A DNA stretch of 64,000 bases from Ptychodera flava (GCF_041260155.1 NW_027248369.1:1019560-1083559); one strand, 5' to 3'; counted from the stretch's first letter, positions 1 through 12,929 are shown. Made by a program: numbers and translations. The notes: generated from the sequence alone by a model not told the origin.

Positions 1-315
1 AAATGGCCGCCTGGCGGCCATATTGGATCGTATCACAAAAAAAATCAATGTACATATCTATGACATTGGTCAATGTCCTTGTACCAACTTTGAATAAAAT
101 CGGTTGAAACATGTCTGAGTTATGGCTCTATACATGAAAAAATCGTAATAAAATGGCCGCCTGGCGGCCATATTGGATCGTATCACAAAACAAATCGACG
201 TGCATCTGTATGATAAATGAAGTAATCCTTGTACCAAGTTTGAATGAAATCGCTCTTTGCATCTCTGAGATATCTGCGTGAACGGACGGACGCACGGACG
301 GACGCACGCACGCAC

Positions 316-346
<31 letters not shown>

Positions 347-360
347 GACATGACCAAACC
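1..360. repeat. Two 150-bp tandem units followed by a GCAC/GGAC microsatellite
   Basis: The same 40-bp block (aatggccgcctggcggcc and on) opens at 1 and again at 151, giving a period of about 150 bp. A purine/pyrimidine-regular run of cgga and cgca units fills roughly 286-350. Nothing here looks coding; short open frames in this stretch are arginine/cysteine-rich products of the microsatellite. Confidence 0.8.
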
Positions 361-619
361 TATAAGTCCCCCGGACGGTGTCCGTGGGGACTAAAAAGAT
401 GAACAAGAATTTATATTGTGGCAGTTTATCACTTTCTGCTTACAACTTTTTTGTCTTTTGTCCAAAAAAATGGAAAAGAACAGATTACCATTCTGTAAAG
501 CAAGTATTTTTCGCCATTATTACAATGTTAACGTAATGTAATTGTATATGGTCACTTTTTATGGTTTGCGATTGCTTCCTGCTTGCACATACTTCTGTCT
601 GGCAAATTACAATTAGCTT

Positions 620-1440
620 TTACCAGTCACTATCGGAGTCTTCCAAATCTGAAATATCAGAATCCATATCCATAGTGTCATCTTCTTCTGACTCCGTAGC
701 TTCTGGCAACACTTCCGCAACATCACGTTCTATGATTTCTTCTAGAAGAGTAGGAAGGATAGCTCCTTCAGTCCAGACTGGTTCGATGAGTTCTCCTGGC
801 CTCCTTGTCCATCCATGGGCAATCGGAGGAGGGATGTCAGGTATGAGGATGTGTGCCATTTTCCACTGTGCTACACGGTAGTTTGCACGTTTAATGTGTG
901 GGATTAGTGACTGTTTGCAAGGTGGTATCTTGGACAGATCTACCTTAGATTTCCTCGTGATAAGCTCACCTTCACCAACCATCTTCTTCAGCATTACAGC
1001 TCGAACAGCATTCACACTATGCATTCTTGGGAAACCATACATGTAGCACACAAACTGTTCCAGACCATCAACAAGCTCATCATCTACTTCCAAATTATCA
1101 CCCGGTCGAGCAAAAATTCATGATATCTTGGTTTTTTGTCTAACTTCTTTATTGGAAGAATCTTCCCCTTACCCTTAAAACAGCAGTTGCAGTCCTCACC
1201 AGTAAAGCAGTAAATTCCCAATAATGATTCGCAATAACCTGGGCCAAGGTCGAAAGCCAGGTCAGATATATTTATAAGTCGTCTCTTAGCTCCACTGCCA
1301 GTGTCAAAGTATACTACCAGAGGAGCTAACTGGTGAGAATAATAAAGCAAAATAAAGAAAATGTCACTGTCTGGGGAATGAACAACTGCATTCTTGTATC
1401 CATTCTCCTTGGCATAGAACAGGTACAGGACAAGGAACAT
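620..1440 (-). pseudogene. XPG/FEN-like (PIN-type) protein fragment, C-terminal half
   Basis: Two overlapping frames on the minus strand read as consecutive parts of one protein. The first (1440-1084) has HSPDSDIFFILLYYSHQL, then GAKRRLINISDLA and GKGKILPIKKL. The second (1093-620) has GLEQFVCYMYGFPR, LPPC-type KIPPCKQSL, and an acidic tail. This order matches a very common family of uncharacterised invertebrate proteins whose core resembles the XPG-I/FEN nuclease fold (acidic residues in a PDSD motif). The frame changes between 1084 and 1093, so as it stands the gene is broken. The family call comes from memory of the motif order, not from a search. Confidence 0.5.
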
Positions 1441-1462
1441 CTTAAAATCAACAGGCTTCCTT

Positions 1463-1783
1463 GTGTTTTTCCTTGTGTTTCAAAATGATGAGAACAAAAG
1501 TCAAATGTTCAAGATAATGCTTCGTGTGTGGAGTAGTAAGGAAGCAGCAAGAAGACTAGACGGGAGGGAAATGATACTTGTTGTTGAAGGTGTAGCATAC
1601 CAATTCATTAGTGCAGAAGATGGTGAAACTGTAGAGCAGGTGGAAATATGTGGCTTAAGATCCACGCAAGAAGAGACAGACAGCAGGGTTCATTCCCCAG
1701 ACAGTGACATTTTCTTTATTTTGCTTTATTATTCTCACCAGTTGCCTTCAAAATGCAAATTTGCATATTTCTTTACAATTTGA
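1463..1783 (+). pseudogene. XPG/FEN-like fragment, upstream part, in inverted orientation
   Basis: This plus-strand frame contains GLRSTQEETDSRV, which in the family precedes the HSPDSDIFF motif, and then repeats HSPDSDIFFILLYYSHQL. The DNA at about 1690-1742 is the reverse complement of about 1330-1385. The upstream half of the gene has therefore been flipped relative to the downstream half, with a shared 55-bp inverted duplication at the join. Confidence 0.5.
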
Positions 1784-2215
1784 ACAAATCTCAATAGATC
1801 ATCCCTACGGACATATGTACCAAATATCAAAGCTATCTGACTGGTAGTTTTGAAGGAGATTTTTAAAGATTTTTTACCAAAAATGACAAAAATTGCCTTA
1901 AAAATACAAATATGCAAATTTCACCATGATTTGAACAAATCTGACTGAAGTCACCCTAAGTAAACTGCATATCAAATTTCAAAGCAATCGGACAAGCGGT
2001 TTCAGAGAAGAAGATTTTTTTACCAAAAACACCAAAAATTGCCCCAAAAATACAAATATGCAAATTTCACCACGATTTGAACAAACTTAAGTGAGGTCAC
2101 CCCAAGTGAACTGCATATAAATTTCAAAGCAATTGGACTTGCGGTTTCTGAGGAGAAGGCAATTGTTGATGGACGACAACAACGACGATGGACGACGGAC
2201 GACGACAGACGACGA
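1745..2215. repeat. Three degenerate tandem units of about 150 bp
   Basis: Blocks starting near 1747, 1905 and 2052 share caaatatgcaaatttcacc, tttgaacaaa and agcaatcggacaagcggttt-like segments in the same order. A short gacgacg-rich run (2170-2218) follows. No coding signal was seen. Confidence 0.75.
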
Positions 2216-2432
2216 CGGAAAATCAACCTATTTGACAAGCTCCGCGTCGCTGACAGCGGAGCTGAAAAGTGACCATATACAATTACATTACGTTAACATT
2301 GTAATAATGGCGAAAAATACTTGCTTTACAGAATGGTAATCTGTTCTTTTCCATTTTTTGGACAAAAGACAAAACAGTTGTAAGCAGAAAGTGATAAACT
2401 GCCACAATATAAATTCTTATTCATCTTTTTTG

Positions 2433-3240
2433 TTTTTTTTACTGTTAACCTTTGATATATTTCGAATTTAGCTTTACATAGTAGTTAGAATAGAAGTGTA
2501 TTCATTTTGGTCTGAAAAAGTTTGGCCAAACCCACCCCCCCTCCTTTGGAGCCATTTTGACACTACTTAATTATGAAAACTTCAGAATGAGAACATTTGG
2601 TAAAGTGTTCTTGTTTTTTCATACCAAAGTTCTCATTTTATGATGTTTTAAAATGATTAAGTTTTTCGTTTGCTGTTATGTTCCGTATTAGGGGAGACTT
2701 TAATGGAAAATTAACCACTTTGGCAGCCATTTTGGACACATTTTGAATACCATTTTTAATTGAAATTATGCAAATGGAGCAAGTTTGTTATCAATAAATG
2801 TCTTTTGATCCAACTAATCCAATCCAATTGAAATTATTGTTTTGTTATGTTTTGCTGAGTTTTTATAAGACATTTAAATTAAAAAAGCCATTTTGGCGGC
2901 CATCTTGGACGCCATTTTGAATATATAATTAGGAAATGCAATTATTTAGGCATATAAACATTTATTGTGCCCTGACACATTCGTCTCACTTTTTTTTTTT
3001 AATATTAAGTCCTTTATATGAAGTTTTAATGCAATTTACTGAAAACCCCCTATTTCGAGCGGCCATTTTGGACGCCATCTTGAATATCCGGCTTGCAGCC
3101 ACTTTTTGTTTTTGGGAACATCTCGATTGTGTTTTTGGGTCGTCTAAGGAACCTAAAAAAGTTGGTTTGGTTTAGTTCGGGGGGGGGGGGGGGGTGCAAA
3201 GGGGGTGGTCCTAGCTCCCCGAGTATCCAAATATGGCTTT
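2433..3240. repeat. Degenerate repeat with recurring gccattttg motif; G-run
   Basis: The motif gccattttgga or a close variant recurs near 2545, 2730, 2890 and 3062, which suggests an old tandem array with a unit of roughly 165-180 bp. A 16-base G-run lies at 3179-3194. No gene is supported here. Confidence 0.55.
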
Positions 3241-3249
3241 AGCATATTT

Positions 3250-6200
3250 ATGTGACATAGCTGTTTTTGTTTTCACCTGTCAGGTGTTATTATGATGTAA
3301 TTTAAATCACTCAATTTCTTATCAATTAGGTATGGCCCAAAGTAACGAGCATGGAGTGGTTTGCCAGGAATTGGAAGTAGAACAAGAACTTTTTGACCTG
3401 GTTCAAACTTCCGTTTTGAGGTGCTTTTATCATATTTGATTTCATTGACTGCTGAGATGACTCAAGATTTTCTCTGGCTAATTCACATGCTTTAGAGAGT
3501 TTTGTACGAAAATCCGACACATATTGCAAAATATTCAGACAATCATCATCGTCTGATAGGAATTTCTCTTAACGAGCTTAAGTGGGCCACGGACTGTATG
3601 TCCAAATATAAGCTCAATTGGCTAAAACCAAGAGACTCTTGAATTGACTCTCTAACGGCAAAGAGCAAAAAATGAATTCCTTCATCCCACTGCTTCTCTG
3701 TGTCAAAACAGTAGGTCCTAATCATGTTTTTCAAAGTTTGATGAAATCGCTCAAGAGCACCCTGACTTTCTGGATGATAGGCGGATGACCTATACTGTTT
3801 AATGCCTAGCTGATCCATTACTTGTTGAAAAATACCAGACATAAAGTTGGAGCCTTGATCGGACTGGACACTTTAGGGAGGCCGAATAAAGTGAAAAATT
3901 TGACTAAAGCTCTCACTATAGTCTTTGTCTTTATATTTCTCAGTGGTATGGCTTCGGGGAACCGAGTTGATGTACACATAATTGTCAACATGTACTCATT
4001 TCCTGATCTTGTTTTTGGTAGGGGCCCAACACAGTCTATTAGTATCCTACTAAATGGTTCTTGAAATGCAGGAATTGGCTGTAAAGGGGCCTTTGGAATG
4101 GTCTGATTTGGCTTTCCTACCATTTGACATGTGTGACAAGTTTTACAGAAATGTGTTACATCCTGCCTGAGAATTTTATGATAAGTTTTCCTTACTCCCG
4201 AATGACCAGCCCAGGGCGTTTCATGGGCCAGGCGCAATATTTCAGCACGATAGGGCTTTGGAACCACAATTTTTGATGTTTTATAGCCCAATCGTCATCA
4301 ACCAAAACATCTGGAGGTCTCCATTTACGCATGAGAATACCAGATTTTGTATAATAGGAAACAGAGTTATCTGAAGTTTTACCTTCATCATCTACCCTGT
4401 CAAACAAAGACAAAATATCTGGGTCTTTGTGTTGTTCTGCAATGAGATTTGATCTAGAAAATGTCTGACTTTGGTCAGCAGAAGTTTTACTGGAAGTTTC
4501 AAATCCACGAGGGATAACGGAATGATCCGTGTCAAACACCTGACTGAGAAAGGTGTCATTTAAGTCAACATATGTGACATTATTTTTGAGAGTGTTTTGA
4601 TTCTCAGAAGTTTTCTTTGACATGGCTCAAGTAATAGCACATGAAGGAAATATCAGGTATCTCTTGTTCAATTGGCTCTGGATCCTGATCTAAACTATGA
4701 TTATCAGTCACAAGTGGATTAGTAATGACCTTGTCCCCAGCAAGGTCGTTTCCAAGAAGAAGGTGAATCCCTTCAAAAGGCAAAAAAGGCCTAATACCTA
4801 AAGTCACAGGTCCAGAAACAAAGTCCGAAGACAAATAGACATTATGAAGAGAAACAGGAATGTAGTCATTACAATCTACTCCCTTAATAAGAACCTTAGA
4901 ACCTGAAAATGACTTTACAGAAAACGGCAGGGTATCTGCCAACAAAAGAGACTGGGACGCCCTGGTATCTCTTAAAATTTTGACAGGGGTAGCGGAAGAG
5001 AAATCACTAGAAAGTGATATAAAACCATTATGAATAAATGGCTCGAAAATACCCATAATGCTATCTTGAGAAGAATTGACCTTGACCTCATTAATTGGGG
5101 ATGAGAGGGGTTTAACCTCAGAAAATGTGTTGCACACATTATTAGACTCTAATTGAGTTGATGAAGAAATAAAGCCGGTGGGCTTAGATCCACTTTGACC
5201 ACTTTGACCTTCACGTTTTCTTTTCAATTTGAAACAATCTGACATTAAATGGCCGTCTTTCTTACAATAATTACAAGAAAGTGTACCAAACTGTTTGTCA
5301 GAAGGATATTGAGACTTGGGATCTGATGATGTGGGAGTGTTACTTGAACTCTGTGAACTGCTGTCATTTGATTTTCTACTCTCCTTTGAGAAATTCTTGG
5401 ATGAAAAGGAGGAGTTAAATTTACCTGCGTTGTTTCTGTTTGAAACGGACTGGGATGGTTTGCTGAGAAAGGAAGATTTGTGGGTCAATGAATAATCATC
5501 GGCCAAACGTGCAGCAACCTCCAATGTATCTGCCTTTTGTTCATTGATAAACATCTTGATGTCACTCCGGATGCACCTTTTAAATTCCTCAATCAAAACA
5601 AGTTGTCGTATTTGTCATAATTCTGACTGACCTTTTCAGAAGAACACCAACGATCAAACAGTTGTTCTTTTGTTCGAGCAAATTCAACATAAGTTTGATC
5701 CTCGCCTTCTCACAATCCCTAAATTTCTGACGGTAAGCTTCAGGCACCAATTCATAGCCCTTGAGAATTAATTCCTTCACAGAATCATAATTTGAAGCCT
5801 GCTCTACTGACAACTGAATGTAAATTTCTCTGGCTTTACCCACCAAAGCACTCTGCAAAAGCATAGACCAGGACTCCTTAGGCCAATTCAGACTCTGAGC
5901 AATTTCTCAAAATGAAGGAAATATTTATCAACATCCTTTTCTTGGAAAGGGGGAACTAACCTGAAATGCTTAGTGATGTCAAACTTGTCTGAAGGGAAGA
6001 ATTTTCCTGACTGTCCAAGCTCTAAACGTTTTATTTCTACCTGTAATCGCTGTTCTTCTAATCGCAATTCTTTTTCTTTCTGTCTTTCTTCCATTTCTAA
6101 CTGCATTGTATTTTTTTCTTTTCTAATGCCTGTCTCTCTTTTCTATTTGTAATTCTTTGTCTTTCATTTGTAATTCTTTTTCTCTCTGTCTTTCTTCCAT

Positions 6201-7163
6201 TGCTAACTTTTCACGTGCCAAATCTGCCTGTATTTCTAACTCTAATTTTCTGAGTTCAAAGGAAGACTCAGGTTCAAAATCTTTTAAGGCAGACTCCTCA
6301 AAATGGCCAGAATTAACTAAATGTTTTGCAATCTTGAACTGTATTTCTCGCTTGCGCATAGATCTTTTGACATCTACTTTAAGGAAATTTGCCAGTGCTA
6401 TGAGGTTGTCTTTTCTGAGGGAATTAAATGTGTCCTGATCAAGGTCATCCATAAATTCGTCTGGCTTGAATTCCGCCATGATTGAATTTCGCTGAGTTCA
6501 CAGTATACAGAAGTTTTGAAAAGGCAGGCAAAACGTTGTCAAACGGCTCAAATATTCGTCTCCCGAACGAGCCCCCAATTTGTTACGTGCAGAGAAAACG
6601 AACAAAAGGGTGAACTCAGCAGTTAATGTTTAAACAAAATTTATTACGGAAATAAAACTAATTACTAAGTCAGGGATAGAGTATAAGCTTAAAAAGTGTA
6701 CAGACTACTTATCTCAGCTGAGACGGCAAAGCTCCAGTCTCAGAGTTGTAACAGTCAGTTGGATGAATGAACAGTCCTTGCAGGCTTGAAGCTGCACAAA
6801 GTCCACAGTATAAATCCAGCGTTGGCAGTGAAGGTCTTGAAAAGTCTTGAGAATGACTACTGCTGGAGTTTAGTAACACACAAGGGACACGATCCCAAAA
6901 GTCTGCCTGGAAGCTGTGCTATCCCAGTATTTATACTCATGTACTTACATAAGCATATAAGAACAATCTAGAACTTTTATTGACATGCTAATTACTGTTC
7001 TAAAATTATCTCTCTTACACAACTAACTAAATTTCCAGAACATTCCAAACATGACTAATTGAATTCAAGGTTGTGAGGTCATTAAGGGCAGTGACCTTGA
7101 GAATGTTCTAGACTAATTGAACTCAGGTCATGATGAGTGTCGGGGGAAATGACCTACATAACA
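3250..7163 (-). mobile_element. Fossil Ty3/gypsy-type LTR retroelement
   Basis: Read on the minus strand, the parts seen in order are one LTR (6581-7163), a gag-like region rich in charged coiled-coil sequence, a CCHC zinc-knuckle region, a retropepsin-like region, and an integrase region with its HHCC and core parts ending near 3260. The element is broken, with several breaks, and only one LTR is recognised. The primer-binding region beside the LTR begins TTGGGGGCTCG. Age cannot be estimated without a second LTR, but the coding text is still easily recognisable, so it is not among the oldest repeats here. Confidence 0.85.
6581..7163 (-). repeat. Long terminal repeat of the 3.2-7.2 kb fossil
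   Basis: On the minus strand the segment begins TGTTATGTAGG and ends CACGTAACA, giving the imperfect TGTTA/TAACA ends typical of LTRs. It is followed at once by the primer-binding region. The matching LTR on the other side was not found. Confidence 0.6.
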
Positions 7164-7189
7164 AGAACAAGGGTCTCAAATTGGCGCAT

Positions 7190-7720
7190 TGTAATCAGTA
7201 AGCGTGTCTTAAGTTGTACGTACCAAAATACCTGTAAAGTTGTCGTAATTTACACAAAATTTTAGCGAATATGAACTATGAAAATTCCAGTAAACTGAAA
7301 AAATAACACAGAACGGAGGCAAACGAATGCAGGGTCTCCACTGCAATCGTGCAGTGAACGTTATCGATCGATATTCTTTTGTCGGAAATTGATACATTGT
7401 TGTGTTGCATACTTGCCTGTCGTTCCCGGCTCACAGTGGCGGCAAACTAGGCCAAAGCACGCCAAAATACACTGAAACGTAAAAGTATCACAAAAACTGA
7501 AAAAAGTGTCGTCAATTTCATTTAAGTACAAGAAACCAACAGAAACCTTGATGTTATGGTAAATAAGTCAAAATATACGGGTTATTTTGGAAATATTCAT
7601 GGCGTGACCTGAATTACACGAGCAGCACCCAAGCAGATTTCGATCGATAATCTATTGAAAATAAATTGATACAATGTTCGCCGTTGTCAATAGCGACCGG
7701 CCGATAGCGCTGTGCGGTAG
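7190..7720 (+). repeat. Dispersed repeat, copy 1 (second copy at 12.93-13.51 kb)
   Basis: The stretch from aagcgtgtcttaagtt through cgatcgatattcttttgtcgg to the cattcatggcgtgacctg block is clearly related to 12930-13510 and, for its last part, to 14485-14570. The copies share phrases such as tcggaaattgatacaatgttgtgttgc with scattered differences. The family is unknown. Confidence 0.65.
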
Positions 7721-7799
7721 GAATTATGCTTCGCGGAGTACTGGACACTCAGACATGCTTTTGGGCCGCAGTGTAGTATATATCACTATGTGCCTTGTC

Positions 7800-8120
7800 A
7801 TATTTTCTCAGTGTATTTTTTGCTTTATTGACAGCATATTCAAGTTTTCCATTTGCTTCGCTATGTTGTGGAATATTTCCCACATGGTCCATGTCTCATT
7901 CCTTTGCAAAAGGGCTGCAAATTTAAATGAGATGTATTGTGGGCCATTGTTTGATACAAGTGTCTCTGGTATACCATAACATGCAAAATGATATTTGTTT
8001 GCTCTGATTACCATAGCAGACTTTGCATTTGGAAAGGTCGTAGTGTTATTGTTATACTGAACAGTTGCTAGGTATTCTTCATATGAGCTTTTAAATGTAG
8101 CCAGTGTAAATTAATTATAA
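7800..8120 (-). mobile_element. Fossil fragment of a retroelement integrase
   Basis: The minus strand carries a short integrase-core phrase (YGIPETLVSNNGPQY) typical of Ty3/gypsy-like elements. It is a small broken piece with no LTR nearby. Confidence 0.55.
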
Positions 8121-8479
8121 TAGGAGCGGTGTAATCATATCTGCGTGTACTCTGACTAGGTGGGCTGTAGCATTTTGAACGGATTGCAGACAATTTAGTT
8201 GGTCATTTTTAATAGTCAAGTCTGGAAGTAAAAAATGCATGGATGAGCTTCTAAATAGTTGACGTTTCGAGTAGTATACGAATTTTTCTCATTCTTAGCA
8301 GAGAGAAATATGCATTCTATATAGCTGACTGATATGGTGACATATGAAGCCGTGCCTAATGACACCAAGATTCCAAATGAAAGGAGAGGGAGTGATGTTA
8401 AGTTCACCAATCCTGAGGCTTTTCAGTTCTGCTACGTTGTCTTATAAGCCTGATGAAAATGAAAATCTTCAGTCTTGTT

Positions 8480-9280
8480 AGCTTTCAGGACCGGAATGTT
8501 AGTTCTCAGCTATCTATGAATATCGTAAACGCACTGGCACTGACTTTGTCAAGTTTATTACAGATACTATGCATCTGTTTATAACAGCGTACATCATGAC
8601 ACTCTACAATATGCTCTAGTGGACCACTGGTGCTTTGTAGAGTGTAAATAAAATAGGCCCGAGCACGGATCCCTGTTGAACGCCATTTTTTATCTGTGAA
8701 TTAGGAGATAGTATACTTCCAACCTTGACATATTAATTGCGATCGGCAAGATATGATCGTTACCACAAATACTGTACCAGTAATGCCAATAAAGATATGA
8801 GGCGATGTCATAATTACATGGTGGGTCTTATCAAATGTGACGGACAAATCAAGCATGACAAGAAGAACATCTTTATTTGATTCACGGCAAGCATGGTCCC
8901 ATTATGTACGCGTCTGAGAGTAGTATCAGTGTTATGGTTTACACTACATGCACTTTGACATCTTGTGAACAGCTGCAACCTTTTGGGGTGATCGTGTAAG
9001 TGTTATACAGCTATTCGGTCAAAAACTTTGAACAGGAAAGGTAAATAGGACACTTGTCTGTAGTTCTTCTAGAAAATCTTATCAAGATATGATTGTTTTT
9101 CAACAATGGCTGAGTTGTAGCTGATTTCAAGTTACTTGAAACGATATCGGATGAAAGTGATGTGTTGAAAAGTTGAGGGAGCAAAGGGTGCAAGCAGATC
9201 GATATTATTTTGGATAAACTTCCATGACATCACGTCAGGGTCACATGATTTTGACGACGACTTCTATATTAGTGTAGTAA
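8480..9280 (-). mobile_element. Decayed LINE reverse-transcriptase fragment
   Basis: Minus-strand pieces in order are the LKSATTQPLLK segment near 9130, VMLDLSVTFDKTHH near 8860 (the A-box Asp region), and NGVQQGSVLGPILF near 8680, which is the hallmark GVPQGSVLGPILF motif of Jockey/CR1/L2-type LINEs. Stops and frame changes are frequent, so it is an old dead copy. No endonuclease or 3' tail was recognised. Confidence 0.75.
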
Positions 9281-10272
9281 CATCGTCAAGTGACACTATA
9301 TCAAAACCGATGACGGTATGACTAAGTGACACATCGTCAGTTTCCAGGCTTCAGAGCATTCACCAAGGCCTTCCTTAAGTTTCGAACCTTGGGCTCACAA
9401 AAGTTCAGAAGTTTTGATGGCATATTCTTCAGAAGTATATTTGATGGTAATTCTAATTAGTTGCCTTCATATGTGACAGTTGAGCAAAAATATCAAACAG
9501 TCTCGTGTTGTCTTCTTCTGCTTGTACAACATTCATTGATCGTGCCATTTGAATACAATTTTAATTTTCATGACGGAAACCATTGCCATTGACACCGGTG
9601 ATCATATAATAAATTCAATATTTGCCGTTATAGACGTCAAGTACATTTATGCTGTAAGTTTGATGATCAATCTTGTTATCATACATATAAATAAAATTGT
9701 CATTTTTATGGCACAAACTGTTGCCATAAAATTATACATTGACCAAGTGAATGCCATATTTGTGATGAAGACACATAAAATGCCATTATTATGGATCGCT
9801 CTTTTGATATCAGGGCTCCACAATTACCCTCTTCTGTAAGTTTCAGGAAAATTTGAAACCGTATTATTATGATTATGATTATGATTATGATTATTATTAT
9901 TATTATTATTATATTATTATTACAAGCTTGGTTGGATTTTCGAGAAACATATTTAATTTCTGGCCATCAAACTGTTGCAATTGAAACAGGCCATTTGAAC
10001 TAAAGATCACTTTAGCTTATTATAATCCATCAAGGGACATTTTTGAGTGTTTTGTTGCCTTCTAAGCCATTTTCGATGAAATATGCCAATAAGATATTTT
10101 AAACGTTGAATGGTTGCCATGGAAATATTGGCCATCAAAAGGGGTATCATTTTTGTTTGTTTCGACCGAAAAAGCCACTATGCTGAAATTTTCATGAAAA
10201 TGGACGTGTTATTATTCGCGTTATGATAGTAATGTATTAATGCATTTATTTATTATTATTATTATTATTATG

Positions 10273-10311
<39 letters not shown>

Positions 10312-10478
10312 GTGGTTGCTGTAGTTGTTATTTTGGTTCTTGTGGTAATTTTTGCCTTATTGCGACAGTTGTAGGTGACAAAAATATAAAGAAAATGAAG
10401 CAATATTTTTAATGTATCAATCGTTTTTTCTGCTTATGGTTGTAATAAGCTAATACAAGCACTTTTCTTTATTTACAG
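9281..10478. other. No gene seen; ATT microsatellites
   Basis: The stretch is AT-rich. Trinucleotide runs (att/gat) lie at about 9865-9925 and 10247-10312. Open frames here have no recognisable domain. Confidence 0.6.
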
Positions 10479-10919
10479 TTCTGGTAATGCTGAGAAAAGT
10501 GATATTGAAGTATCTTCTGATCAAGCAATTGTGGAGAAGAAATCGTTTTCACGCAGTCAAAAAAACGATTTCGTAACAACTATCCTTAAGGAGCGTTGTA
10601 CCACGAAGTCAATTACAGCACTTAAGAAATATGTGAATGATTTAGAACAGCGCAGAAATTGTGAGGTAGTAGGTATTTTCGCTTATTTGCCAGATAAAAA
10701 GATAGATGACGAGTTCAGTGCTTATTTGGTTGCTCACGGGATCTTAAGTGACAAAAATGTCCTGAGCATTTGCTGAAACTACTAGAGGCACCTAAAAGCT
10801 GGCATGACACAATTGTGGTTATTGAACGCAAATACAAGACTTTTGACATAAGCTACATTCCTGTTAAAGATATTGAATCAGCAACGGAAGAATTTAACTG
10901 TAATTGTGTTCTGGCCTAG
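10479..10919 (+). CDS. Terminal coding exon of an unrecognised gene, one frame break
   Basis: A pyrimidine-rich tract ending tttatttacag gives a strong splice acceptor at 10478. The open frame from 10480 reads SGNAEKSDIEV, then KSFSRSQKNDF, RRNCEVVGIFAYLP and AYLVAHGIL. The frame closes at 10773-10775, but the adjacent frame continues with LLKLLEAPKSWHDTIVV and YKTFDISYIPVKDI to a stop at 10917-10919. The switch lies at the CC of 10761-10762, where one extra C would give a continuous exon of about 147 codons. Composition is protein-like (charged, few repeats). I do not recognise the family. No upstream exon was found, so it may be a decayed or transposed last exon, or a real gene with a base-calling error. 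Confidence 0.5.
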
Positions 10920-12360
10920 AGTAAACGCACGTGGATGAGAATTTCAAGTCATTTGAAATCAGGAGAAAAGAGTGCGTAGACTAGTCCAGTACATATCTAG
11001 ATATTGTGTGAACAAATAATTGACATGTATGAGATAAACCCTTGTTTAATTCAGATGATGTTATCTGCTTATCAAAAGATATTTAGCTGGGGTAGCAATT
11101 CTTTTCATTGCAAATGCTTATTTTGTATAAACGGAACAGAAATAGAATTTAAGCACTTTGTGTAGTTACATATCATAAATGACAAACTTTCATTAAGAAC
11201 CTTTTCGCATATTGTATTCACTTTTATTTGATACTTGATGCCTAAAATATTCTGCGTGTACGAGATTTGTGATCCGCTAATCTATTGTATGGTCTGCATT
11301 CTCTAAAATAATTTTTTTCGAATAAGTGATCATTTTGAAACTGGTGTGGGACCTAGAAATTTGTCTCACATTGCATGAGATCTTCAAAACATAGTGCTTA
11401 TGATAACACAGAACAATACACAAGTGAACTGCCCAAAACGTTCATAATGTAACTTTAAATGTTCCGGAGGGAGATAACGATTGCAGGATTTCACTTGAGT
11501 TGTGGACACATTTTCTTACTTTTATAAAGAGTGTTTTCCTTGGTTCATTCTTCCTGTAAATGTTTGAACAAGAGGTCTAGCGATTTCGTCTCATACGATT
11601 ACTGCAGGCCAAAAGCCATTAATTTTGTTCCATAATAGCGTGTCACTTTTTTGCCACAAATACGTCGACTACGCGTGCAGAGCGTCAAATCCGTCTTCAA
11701 GGCTATGTTTATAATTTCGCCGAGTTTTCTCACTGCACAATTAATATTGATGAAAAAGTTGCAGAATCAAAATATGTTGACTTTTCCATTATGATATTTC
11801 GGCAATCATTTCGTGGAGGAATTTCGACAATACCTATGCGATTATTATTACTGTGCAATAATAGGTGAAAATTCAGTCAACAGCGAAACGATCGTACACT
11901 CGTCATTTCATAAAAACAAGAGAGAAACAGCAAAATAAAACAATAGAGTTTTATTTACCTTCATGAGATGTGTTATTTCAAATATTGTAAGAAATTACAG
12001 CGAAATAAAAAAGTTTAAGGAACGGGTTTCTTGATGTATTTTTTTCATTTTGTGACGCGTCGAATATGCTCGATTTCCCATAGAAAACAACGGCGTTTGA
12101 TACACTGAACAGATTACACATTTTTCGGCGATGCAAGTTCCTTAATTCTGAACGAGTGGTGATGAAAAGTGGCAGGTGATCCTCTGATTGATATACAAAA
12201 TTCGCATTGTTTTAGATATTTGAATTTCATCACAAAACTTGTTTTATTTGTATTTTATTCATTCCCATCACTAAAATATATTGTAACACACCTCATCCGC
12301 AGTCTGTATTCTAATTCGCCAGTTGATAGTCACGTGGGATGCATTCTTTTTGTGCTGATC
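10920..12360. other. No feature recognised
   Basis: AT-rich single-copy-looking DNA without open frames of note, splice-bounded coding text or clear repeats. Confidence 0.5.
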
Positions 12361-12367
12361 CACGTAA

Positions 12368-12444
12368 ACGACGTCATCAGGCATCATTTGTTGGAACTGT
12401 TGCCTGCCAGGCATCAGTTCCGAAAAATGATGCCCGCTGACGTC
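12368..12444. repeat. Imperfect 77-bp palindrome
   Basis: gacgtcatcaggcatcattt at the left is mirrored by aaatgatgcccgctgacgtc at the right around a gcctgccaggc centre. It lies in otherwise featureless DNA. Its outer bases form a CRE-like TGACGTC, but I see no gene next to it. Confidence 0.6.
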
Positions 12445-12929
12445 AAAAACGACATTGACGCATGCGCGAACCGGAATGTAAACAAAGATGTCGTCTGCGG
12501 CCAATCGAAACGATAGTTGAGAATTTTTTTGGTTTATCCTACTTTCTGAAGAAGAATTGAATGCTTTGGTTTCCAACAAGGACTCGAAACGGACGAAAAC
12601 TATAATCAAAGGTGCATTGAACGTTTTGCAGAAGTATTGCGATGCTGTTAGGAAAAACGTTTTCTTACTGAACCACTCCAACATATTACATCATAGGCCT
12701 ACATGAGACAAGTTTTGTGTATAGTACGTTCTTATGCATGGCTGCGGATGAGATGTGTTACAAAACACATATTGACTGGCCATGAGGGCAACAGCATACG
12801 TCTTTAACCCCTCGGGCCTGTGAGTCACCCCCAAAAACAGACTGTTTCCCTCGGCCGTATACTGTTGCCGTCAATAATTTGGCTATCTGACGGCTTGTTC
12901 ATATGCAGACAAGGGTCATAAGTTTCCGC

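Larger units (their letters stand above)
398..2432. mobile_element. Terminal-inverted-repeat element with scrambled coding interior
   Basis: About 165 bp at 398-566 reappears as a nearly identical reverse complement at 2264-2432; both arms contain the stretch that reads tatattgtggcag on one strand. The interior holds XPG/FEN-like coding pieces on both strands and three tandem 150-bp repeats. I see no transposase. It is best read as a non-autonomous or decayed DNA transposon that picked up or kept part of a protein gene. The target-site duplication is not clear. Confidence 0.65.
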
